Assembly: GCA_037176725.1 (NCBI GenBank)
Contig: JAZBRS010000074.1
Location: 65,786,001-65,850,000 of the forward strand
Source of the DNA: Posidonia oceanica
Lineage: Eukaryota > Streptophyta > Magnoliopsida > Alismatales > Posidoniaceae
Length of the DNA: 64,000 nucleotides
Direction: 5' to 3'
This document shows positions 54,842 to 64,000 of the stretch, piece by piece. Each line of letters opens with the position of its first letter. Position 1 is the stretch's first letter. A model generated the notes under the pieces. That model saw only the letters and a list, made by a program, of their open reading frames with translations, ran no database searches and was not told the origin of the DNA. A program made the position numbers and the translations under genes.

Positions 54842-57445
54842 AGGAGGGGTTACAGGGGGACCTACAGGATGTTGAGGTCTATCTAATGGGTAAGGTTGTT
54901 GGGGTGGGAAGGCTGGGGCAGGTTGAGGTCTGCCTAGAAGGTGTAGCTAAGGTCACCCTAAAAGGTGAATGGGAGAACTAGGCTGGGCCCTAGCTAGAAG
55001 GTGCACAGGGGATTGAGCCTGAGGGAGCACGGTGGGAGGCGCGAGAGGGCGCTCCAGCCTGGCACGCGGTCGGATCAAATGGATTCCCGACTCGGAGCCG
55101 GCAACTGCCGCCAAATAGAGACTGACCGGGAAAGGCTCAGAGATGTCAGAGATAAGATCAGAGGGGTCCACTACCGAAGAAGCAGGCCCAGAAGGAAAGA
55201 CAGAGTGGACGCCTGAGGTTCCCGCCCCTCCCGGATAAGAGTGTTCCGGTAGAGGTTGGCGGACGATGCCAGAATGCGGGGGAATAGCTGGAGACGCAGA
55301 TGCATGAGTGCGTGCTTGAGAGGAAGCCTCGTGCGTGTCGATCACAATCGTTCCCAATTCGATCAAGTCCTGAATTGTGTTCCGCAGGGAGAAGCAATTG
55401 TCCGTCGAATGCCCGACGCTTCGATGGAAATTGCAGAAGAGGTCAGGCCTAAACCAATGCGGCAGAGGGCTTGGCGGCGGACGAACCTCCGGGAACTTCA
55501 GGAGCGATGCCACCTTTGGCAAGATGACCGTGAGTGGTTCCACCAGTGGGGTGAAATTCCTCCTCTCAGCGGGTGGTCTTCTTTGCCTTGGGTGTGAGCC
55601 TTGCTGGACCGGTGCGGTAGGATAGACCGGTCTAGCGGTGGTAGTGATGTGCGGTGTGTGCGGATTCCTAGATGCAGGAGCGTACACTATCTGAGCTGGG
55701 GCAGGCCGAGACGGCAAGCGAACAGGCACAGCAGGAGAATCGACGAATGCAACAGCGGGTTTCGGCGAATCCTTCCTCTTCGGGCGGTTGTTGTTGCTGC
55801 CGCTGTTGTTGCTGTTGGAGGCACTGCTGTTGACACTGTTGCTGTTGATCACTGCCTGCTTAGCGAACGCAGAGAGAGCCGGGAAGTTGCCACTCCGCAA
55901 AGAACTCTCCACGCACGCTCCAGCTCTGATGAGTGCCGCAAAAGTAGTGACTGGTTGGATGCTAAGCAGGGCTCCGAGAGACGGCTGCGCCCCTTTGATA
56001 ACGATCTCGATAGACTCCTCATCAGAGGGTCTATCTCAAACCTGAGAGGCAAGGGCGCGCCAGCGGCCGACGTACTCCCCGAACGGCTCGCCAGAGTTCT
56101 GCTTGATGGCGATCAAGTCCGCCCTCTTTGGGACAAGATCGAGGTTGAAGGAGTATTGTTCCAGGAACGCCTGACTGAGGTCGTTCCAAGTCTTGATGGC
56201 TGACATATCGAGTGATGTGAACCACTTGAGTGCCGGCCCGGTCAAACTCTTCTGGAACAAGCAGATCAGCAACCTCTCGTCAGCCTGAAGCTGAGCGAGA
56301 TCACCGCAATACGCCTTCAGGTGTGCTACGGGGCAGCCCCTACCATTATACTTTTCGAAGTCCGGGATTTTGAACTTCGGAGGGAGTACCGCCTCTGGAA
56401 AGCAGCAGAGGTCCCGGAACTGGTAGGTCTGGTGCTCAGTACCCTGCACTAGTCGTAGTGCCTTCTCCAAGACGTCCATCCGGTTATTGATGGGGTCTGG
56501 GATTGCTGCTGAAGGAGAGGGATCAGCAGGGGTAGCGAGCACATATGCCGAATGGGTCGCACCTAAGTGCTCCTCTGGATCTACCATAGCGTCGCCTGGT
56601 GGAGCAACGGGATGGCCGGCGTATCCGTGCTGGGGGACAGTGTATGCAGGAGTGTATGCAGGATGCTGGACTTGGTGAAGAGGAGAAGGGTAAATGCCAT
56701 GCTGTGCTGGAATAGGGGGAGGATGACGGAGCACCAGTTGCTGTACAGGTGGGGTGCCAGACAGCGAGCCAGTGAGGTACTGGGCTCCAGCCGATCCAAA
56801 GGATTGACCACCAGAAGGAAGTGGAGCATGCTGTGCCAAGTGTTGTGCAAGAGGCGGTAAACGGGCCCCCATCGTTGGAACCGTGAGCAGTTGCGACGAT
56901 GGTCGAGGCGGAGGTGTAGAGGTTGATGCAAGAAATGCAGGAACTGGCCTCGGAGGAACCTCAGGGACGACAGAGACAGAAGAAGGACGAACTGATAGAG
57001 CCATGCCCTGCAGTCTCTGGGCAAGCTCCATCAGGTGCTGGTACTGAGCTTCGGGCGTCTCGCCAGTGGGGACGCTGAAGTGCAGTGCCGACGGGGATTG
57101 AGAAGCAAGTGGCACGGACACAGACTGTCCGGGAGGGAAGGATTCTACAGAAAGTGCCGCAGCAGCGGTGGAAGGGATGTCGAAAGCGACGTATCCCTGG
57201 GACGGAGGGGGCAGTGGCGTCTCCGGAGCGCGAGTAATGGCCGTCAAGATAGATTCGACGACCGGATCCGGAGGAAGGGAGGCTTGCCACTGTCCCGAGG
57301 TGTACTGAGAACCTAGAGACGTCAGAGGTGGAAACCCTGGCGTCGGAGGGGGAACAAGAGGGACAGAAAGAGCAACCGGAGGGGCCAGAACGGAAACACC
57401 CTCCGTGACAGGAGTAAAAGAAGGCTCACTGACGTACTGGGCCAT
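54842..57445 (-). pseudogene. gag: gag of element B, three in-frame stops
   Basis: The frame begins at MAQYVSEPSF (57445); an in-frame ATG at 57604 (MPKLEYRP) is possible but absent in A. It contains the proline-rich N-terminus, PPKFKIPDFEKYNGRG, GPALKWFTSLDMSAI and RWRALASQV, then TGA at 56036-56038 where A has CGA. The frame continues through the Gag knuckle CNFHRSVGHSTDNC (~55420) to SSPIHLLG. There TGA (54953-54955) and TAG (54947-54949) replace TGG and CAG of A. The frame is otherwise unbroken into pol, so gag and pol form a single frame in this family. All three stops can arise by one C-to-T or G-to-A change. Confidence 0.92.
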
Positions 57446-57604
57446 TGCTGACCTAGAGCGTGTGAGAACAGGGCTGCGACGGGTACTCAAGCGGTGAGTC
57501 CTAAGAGGAGCTATCGTCGCAAGTGCGGATAGCTCAGAGGAGGAATGGTCGTGAACTAAGTCGCAAAAGGGCGTCAACGAGGGTCGATACTCGAGCTTTG
57601 GCAA

Positions 57605-58763
57605 AGGGAAACTCGCTTACCGATCACGCTGACACAACAGAAGGAAATTAGGGTTTAGAAACTAGAAGATGAATGCAAATGAGTTAGTTAAGTGGCATGA
57701 ATGATGTGCATGCTTTCTAGTATGCCCCCCTTTACCTAACTAGTGTTTCCTAGCAAGGTTGTCTACTCCGGGTATCCCTGGATGTACGGGTCACCGACTC
57801 AGGTCAGAAAAAGTAGGTCCCCTGTCTAACTCCCGGCCCAAAGCTCAGGTAATGACAGGGTGGTGCATTAGTGGCCTCTACCCCGCCAAAGCGTGGGTGG
57901 TACCCTCTACTAACACCGACACGACCCCCGGACAAGGAGGGGACGGACCGACCAACTTATGCCACGCCCAGAGCAGTGGAACAAGAGGCCGGAACCGTCC
58001 TTCGCAGACTAGTAGGTGGACTCAGAGGAGAAGAATGCATGTCCTATATGATGCTTATGCAAAATGATTAGCGTTTTTTATCTTGCACATTTTATTAACC
58101 AAAGGGAGTGGAGGATTGTTTGTAATCTCTAGTTGTCCCTAGAAGTTCTTTTTACTTGCATTTTTTAGTTAACCATGGGGAAAGCAGACAAGTCTCTACT
58201 ATCCTAAGCATGGCAAGTGCAAAAGGGAAGAAAATCAGTCAAGCATGGCAAGCAACCATCATACAACACAACAAAAGGCATGTTCATGGTATGTGCGAGT
58301 GTTTGTGAGCATGATGGTGAAAAAGAAACATTCATCAAGTCAAAAAGCATGTAAGCATAGTATGTGCGTGTGTAGTGACATAGCAAGAGTGTAAAAGAAG
58401 CATTCAACGTTCAAAAAGCATGTCTTTTAGCCAAACAAAGTATGTAGACATGTAATGTGCGAGAATTAAAGCAGTAATGAGCAAGTAAGGTAAAGCAAGG
58501 TAAAAGTAAGCAGACTGTAAAAGAAATAGGGACATAAGCAAGGCAAGAAGTAAATAAACAAGCAAAGGAGCAAAGCCAAGCAAAAGAAGGCGCAAACCGA
58601 GGCAAAAGAGGTGCAAAAAACCTAAGCGAAGTAGCCACGAAGCGACGTGCTAGGAGTTTGCACAGAAAAGCGAGCAAGACAGGCGAAGAAGGCACACAAG
58701 GCAGACAAAGCTGCAAAACAAGCGAGCGAAAAGCCGGGAACGAAAGCCGGAGTCTAGTCTGAG
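57605..58763 (-). other. Untranslated leader of element B
   Basis: No gene is supported. The GC-rich part (~57720-58020) matches the A leader at ~8060-8345, including GTCCGGGGGTCGTGTCGGTGTTAG. A candidate splice donor, CG|GTAAGC, lies at 57615-57622, just before the upstream gag ATG; A has CG|GTATAG there (8446-8451). Confidence 0.6.
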
Positions 58764-58781
58764 TCCCCAGCAGAGTCGCCA
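58764..58781 (-). other. Primer binding site of element B
   Basis: On the minus strand TGGCGACTCTGCTGGGGA follows the LTR after one base. It begins with TGG as required to pair with a tRNA CCA end, and fits the tRNA-Arg site I recall for Tat/Ogre elements. Confidence 0.88.
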
Positions 58782-59424
58782 CTGTAGCGATCCCGATCGG
58801 AACCAGGCTCGCTATGTATAGCAGCGATTGAGATCCGAGGAAGAGGCTCAACTCGAAAACACTTGAAATCGAGGAGAAAAAGGAAAGATAAGACAAATCA
58901 GAGTCGCCACCACGTCTATTAATGGAAGACGAGGAAAACCGGGGTAATGCGTGAATTAACGCGCAAAACCGAGCAATAAATGCAAAGCAAAGCAATGCAA
59001 GGGAAAACAAATGCAAACAAATGCAAATGAGATGACTCTAGCCTAGGATAAGGGCAGTACGGTCATTACGGGCCAAAAGATAGGGTAAGGACTCCTGTTA
59101 CGTGCGGGGAAGGTATTAGGCACCCCCGACACGCTCGAGAATCGGTCTTTCTAGGCTTACGCTCGCATACGCAGGGAAATGCAGGATTGAATGCCTATGT
59201 GCCTATAAATGCCTGAATGAATGCTCAAGGTGTGCTCTAAGTGGGAAGAAACAAAGCAAGAAAGAAAACGTGCTTTCTAAGCGCTCAGCTGCGCTGTCTG
59301 TGATCCGAATTAGGCGAAGCCTAGCTCGTGAGAACTCCAGGCAGTAAGCATCACCGCCCTATATGCAAATGCAGGCGAGAAAACAAAACGACGGGGAAAC
59401 CATGCAATGCAATCGACATGCAGG

Positions 59425-59870
59425 GGAAAACGGCGCAAAACACGCAAAACGAGACGAGAAAAGAGCGACGCACGCAAAACGAAGCAAGAGAGCGAAAACG
59501 ACGCGCAAAACAGGCGAAAAAGCAAGACAACACGCAAAACGAGACAAGAGAGCAAAGAGGCACGCAAAACGGTGCAAAATACGCAAAACGAGGCGAGAAA
59601 TGAGCAAGGCACGCAAAACGATGCAAAAGAGCAAAAACGGCACGCAAAACGAGCGAGAAAGCAAGACAGCACGCAAAACAAGACAAGGGAGCAAAGGAGC
59701 ACGCAAAACGGCGCAAAATACGCAAAACGAGGCGAGAAATGAGCAAGGCACGCAAAATGATGCAGAACGAGCGAGAAAGCAAGACAACACACAAAATAAG
59801 GCAAGAAAACAGATGGGCACGCAAAACGGTGCCAAAACAGGGGCGGGCACGCGAAACGGTGCCAAAACAG
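59425..59870 (-). repeat. ~30-bp TTTTGCG array, B 5' LTR
   Basis: It has the same unit as 36930-37510 with about four or five fewer copies. Open frames through it on both strands are not annotated as genes. Confidence 0.87.
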
Positions 59871-62845
59871 CGAAGGAAAAACCTCGGAAAAGCCATGCAA
59901 ATGCAAGAATGCAGAGAAAGATCAGAAGAGGCCAAAGGGGAGACAAAACAACGTGTGTGTAAGAACAGACGTCGTTTAGGGCCACTCAGAGTAGGTGTGA
60001 AGACCTACGGAGGGGAGAGTGTGCAAACGGAGGGATTACCACCTCTTTGCGACTGTTTCCCACCAAACCGTTCCACGGTGTGTCTCGCATGCTGCCCAAA
60101 GCTCGCGATGCGATCGGATCGTGGAAAAGGGGGGAGGAAGTCACATTAAGTGGAAAATCCAGGGAAAACACAATGCAAAACACACAAGAATACGCGAAAC
60201 GGAGGTTGGAAGATACAAGCAGAAAGGGGAGACCCTATTCTACATGCTCAAAGAGACAGAAAGCGAAAACACGGAAAACTGTGCAAATGGCATGCAAATG
60301 AATGCAATGCAGGGGTTCAGGAGGACATACCTGGAAATCCGGGGGCCTGATCTGAGATCTGTCTGGTCCAAGCTGAAGAGCGCCTCGCTGCGGTCGCCTG
60401 GGCAGCTTACTTGAGAAGATCCAACGGCCGGATTGAAAGATAACGCAGCTCCAAGGCAGAAGGGCCAGAACAGGGGAGAAGAACAGATCTAGGTGTTCAG
60501 GAGGTCGTAGGGGCGTGCAAAAAGATCCTCCCAAGTGAAAGGGAGCTAAAAGTGCTTGGTGTGTGCAAGAAGATGCTAGAATGCAAGACTAAATGAATGC
60601 AGGATGCATGCAAAAGCAGGAAAAGGCAAGGAGAAGAAACTGGGAAACATCAGGATTTCAGAAGGCATTTTGAAAAAGAAAGGGGCTAAAAATGCAAATT
60701 TTCCAGAAAACAGGGGCCCACAGGAAAGGATTTCGAAAACAGGGGAAGACAGAGGTCTATTTGGCAAAAACTAGGCTCAGAAAGTTGCTTTGAAAAGAGA
60801 GTATGCTTTAGAAGAAGTTTTGAAACCAAAGAGAAGTCAGAGTGCAATTTTTGAAAAAACTAGGGCTTAAAATGCAAATTTTTCAGAAAACAAGGTTCTG
60901 GGGAGTCTGGGGATACTAGTGGAGGGTCTGCATGAAGTTTGGTAAGCATAGGAGCTAGAATGTAACCTAGGGGCAAAATGGTCTTTTCACATGACTTTTT
61001 GAAAGATGCAAGGACCTATGTGTAATTTTGAAATCATGCAAGGGCTAAAAGTGCAATTTAGTATGGAAAACATGCTCTGAAAAATAAAGGACAGGACCAC
61101 AGTGCAATTTTTAAAAAGATCAGGGTCAAAAATGCAATATAATAAGCTAAAATGCATGCAGCACAGTTACTGTCCATTTAAAATGGACCTAACTGCAAAT
61201 ATGCAAAACTAGAAGGTAAAATATGCAATGCAGTATGCAAAAATAAAAAATAAATTCTAAGTTCTACAGTGCATGGGACTTAAATGCAAAAATAAAAACA
61301 TGCAGGGGGCCAGGATGCAATGCAGTATGGTAAAATTAATGCATTTAAATGTACTGATTGTGAGCAGGACTTACATGCAAAAAACGAAAACAGAGGGGCT
61401 AAAATGCAAAATATTATAACAGCACAGCACAGTAAATGGACCAACTTGCAAATACTGAAAACCATAAACAGATTATGCAATTTAATATGATTTTGATTTA
61501 AAACACAGCAGATTAAATGAAATAAGGACTGGAATGTAAAATGACAGAAACTTAAACCAAATATGCAATATTTACTTAAAAACTTTAGCTAGGATAAAAT
61601 AAATGCACAGTAACTGGTCGACGGCGACGAGTACTGTAGCAGAACGCCGGTAGTACCCGAGGCCGCCGACAGGGGAGGCTGAGGAGGCGCGGGACTGTCG
61701 GAGGGCGACGTCGGCGATCGTCCGGAGCTCCGGGGGTCGACTGGAGCTCACTCTGTTGGTCGGAGTGTCCGGAGGAAGAACAGCCGGCGCTGGAGAAGGA
61801 GGACTGTCCGGCGAGCTGATGACGGAGCAGGAGGACCGGAAAGCCTATTCTAAAGGCTGGGGAAGCAAGAGAAGAAGAAGATGAAGCTAAGGGAAGCAGT
61901 GATTACCTCTTTCCGCGCCTGAGTCGTTCCCCCGACGTCAGTGGCTCCAGCTGTCGCCGGTGGGGGCCGTCCGGTCGCTGCGGGCGTCGCCGGCTGCTCG
62001 TGAAGATTGGAATCACTTCAGAGCGTTCCTCCGGTGCTTCCTAATCGACCGGACCGAAGTTCTACAGCTCAGGTAATGTTTCAGCTCTTTTGGGTTCAGA
62101 GGATGCTGCCGGAGACCGGGGAGGGTGTTTGCTGCTCCCCAGGCTGGATGGAGTGCTCTGGGGGATTGCTGGGGGTCTGGGGAAGGTTTCTGGGCGGTCG
62201 AATTGGGTTTCTGGAAGATGTGGAGTGGTCTTGGAGCTGGGTCGGTTTTCTGGGCTGAAGATGGTCTGGGTGTTTGTAGTGGAATTCTTGGTCTGTGGTG
62301 AGCGGTTGGGTTCGAGGCCGGAGGCTTTGGAAAGGAGATGGATCAGGGATTGTCGGGGTGGAGTTTGGGAAGATGCTGCGGGCTGTGGTGAGGGGAATTA
62401 TGTGATGGGTTGCGCTGGGTTGCAGGTGGCTTTAGGCGGTGTTTCAGGGGGTGATTAAGTGGTGAAAAGGCAATGGGGAATCGGGGGATGAAGGCTGGCT
62501 ATTGGGTGAAGTTGGGGAAGCAATGGGGAGAAGTGTGGAGGCTTGGAGTGGTACTGGGGGATTGGAAAAGAAAGAAGGACGCTTTGCTGATATTTTCAGA
62601 GAAGAAAAGAGGAGGACTGGGTGGGGGGATTGGGCTCTGATGAGGGCTTCTCTCCGGGATGCCCAGAACTCACAAACACTCTCTTTTCCTCTCTCTTTTC
62701 ACTCCGGAATTGGAAGAAAATCAGGGGAGAGGGAAGGTCGCACAGGTGGAAGAAAAATCTGGAATTCCGGTCTCTGGTTCACTCTCAGGTCTGCTCTCTC
62801 TGGATCGCTCCTTGCCAACTCTGGAACGGAGTTGAAGGACGAAGA

Positions 62846-62851
62846 CTTATA
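62846..62851 (-). promoter_or_regulatory. Candidate TATA box, B 5' LTR
   Basis: TATAAG on the minus strand is at the position equivalent to 40490-40495. As the 5' LTR copy, this is the one that would drive the element. Confidence 0.45.
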
Positions 62852-64000
62852 TGAGGAGGAGCTGCCGGTACGCGCGCTGGAAATTTGAAATCAACGACGT
62901 CGCACTGCAGCTGATAGGGGACGGATGCCGGCGAGACGATGGGCATTGAATGCCTCCCGGAATCGGCGCTGAGACAGAAGAGAGGCGGCGAGCTGCTGTA
63001 GCATGATCTGATGGAGAGGGAGCTTCAAATTTAAAAAGGAGAGGGAGGACTGTTGGCAGCAGCTTGCGGGGAGAAAACCGGCGGAAGAGAAGAAAAGAAA
63101 AAAAAGCAGAAGGTTGGAGGAGGAAGAAGGGTGGGGAAGGCCGGACTGTGGGCCGAAGGAAAAAACGAAGAAATAAAAGAAAAAAGGAAGCGGGCCGGAT
63201 TGAGCCCAGTAAAGAAAAGAAAGAATGGAAAAGAAAAGTAAGAAAGAAGGAGAGGGTAGAATGGGGAAATAAAATAAGTAAAAATAAACTAAAAATAAAT
63301 AAAAATGCCAGAAGGATTGTGCTGTAGATTAGGATTTTAATTAAGATTTTTAATGGTCATTTTGAGTTGATTAATGTGTTTTAGGCTTGATTAGGGTTTT
63401 AGGGTTTTGGTTTTGCTTTTAATTGGTTTTCACTTGATTAAATGTTTGTTAAACCCTTTTTAAATTGTTTTAAAAATTGTATTTCCCTTGTTGGACACTT
63501 AGAATATTGATTAGGATTTTTTAGGATTTATTTCGTATTAATTAGGGTTGGTTTTAGGTTCTTAAGTTTTAGTCTTTTTAGGTTTTTTTCCTTCTTAAGT
63601 CTTTTAAGTTGTGTTTTGATTTTTATTTATTGGTTTTTTTCTTGAAGTTTTTAGTTGGATTTTTCTGGTTTGATAGGGTGTTTTTTAAGTCTTTCAGATA
63701 TGTTTTTCTTTTCTTTGTTAATTATGTTTTTAACTTGTTTTTCTTATGTTTACTAGGTTAAGTCTTTTGCCTTCTTTAATTACTTGTTTTAGTATTTGAT
63801 TTTTTAATTCTTCTTTTTGGGTTTGTTTTTTAATTCCTCTGATGGGTTTTTACCTTTGGTGCGTTTTGATTTTATTTTAGCTTTTTCCTTGATTTTTCAG
63901 TGTTTTCTTTTGATTTATTTTGCATTTTTTAGTTTGCATGTTTGGTTTTCTTTTTAGCTTGCTTAAGTTAAGTTTAAGTTGTTAATTGCTTTTTTAACAT

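Larger units (their letters stand above)
36288..64000 (-). mobile_element. Element B: Tat-lineage Ty3/gypsy retrotransposon (5' LTR cut by window end)
   Basis: This minus-strand element has its 3' LTR on the left, then polypurine tract, repeat region, accessory gene, pol, gag, leader and PBS, then the 5' LTR running out of the window. Sequence and gene order match element A closely, and B supplies the domains deleted in A. The LTR copies are near-identical outside the TTTTGCG array, which suggests a recent insertion. The left flanking bases are GGCGC. If intact, the element should end near 64772 and be followed by GGCGC and element C sequence. Confidence 0.95.
58783..64000 (-). repeat. Element B 5' LTR (5218 of ~6.0 kb; cut by window end)
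   Basis: It begins on the plus strand with TGTAGCGATCCCGATCGG and follows 36288-41644 base for base apart from scattered substitutions and 139 bp missing in the TTTTGCG array. Array at ~59425-59870, conserved box at ~59090-59155, TATA candidate at 62846-62851. Confidence 0.94.

Noticed and set aside
48668..57604. Endogenous pararetrovirus or retrovirus
   Set aside because: There is no movement protein, coat protein or envelope gene. LTRs, integrase, PBS/PPT and dual RNase H fit a Tat LTR retrotransposon.

Overview
The window looks like intergenic nuclear DNA of a flowering plant (probably a dicot) and is made almost entirely of nested LTR retrotransposons. I see no host gene, rRNA, tRNA or CRISPR array. 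The internal regions are Ty3/gypsy, Tat lineage (Ogre/Retand-like). The evidence is a tRNA-Arg-like primer binding site, very long LTRs (5.7-6.1 kb), a Gag with a C-x2-H-x4-H-x4-C knuckle, a DNGS protease, a degenerate first RNase H followed by a second archaeal-type RNase H, an integrase without a chromodomain, and a long 3' region full of tandem repeats. The species cannot be named from the sequence alone.

Layout. Element C (minus strand, old and decayed) is the host of the other three. It is seen in two pieces, 1-1571 and 25912-36287, and continues beyond both window ends. Element A (plus strand, 1572-25906, flanked by ACATC duplications) is inserted into C's accessory gene. A solo LTR, D (28589-31968, minus orientation, flanked by GATAG duplications), is inserted just 3' of C's pol. 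Element B (minus strand, from 36288 past 64000) is inserted into C's protease-RT linker; its 5' LTR is cut by the window end.

A and B belong to one family: 5' LTR, PBS, ~1.1-1.3 kb leader, gag-PR-RT-RH-aRH-INT, spacer, an accessory gene of about 400 codons, tandem-repeat 3' region, polypurine tract, 3' LTR. The accessory protein resembles the DUF7745/ORF1-type proteins I recall from Ogre elements, but here it lies downstream of integrase in sense orientation in all three elements. A has a gag frameshift and a ~2.7 kb deletion of RT, both RNase H domains and the integrase zinc finger, yet keeps a complete accessory gene. B has an open 2057-codon PR-to-INT frame, but three stop codons in its Gag part and one in its accessory gene. 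C is riddled with stops and has lost the RT catalytic motif. No copy here looks autonomous, although the defects of A and B are partly complementary.

The most unusual signal is in the 3' internal regions. A, B and C each carry arrays of short inverted repeats whose two arms change together: GATA/TATC, GACA/TGTC, GGTA/TACC, and GATAAGT/ACTTATC against GATAGGT/ACCTATC. There are also 27-nt hairpins with 11-bp perfect stems that show the same compensatory changes. This suggests that paired structure, not just sequence, is maintained.
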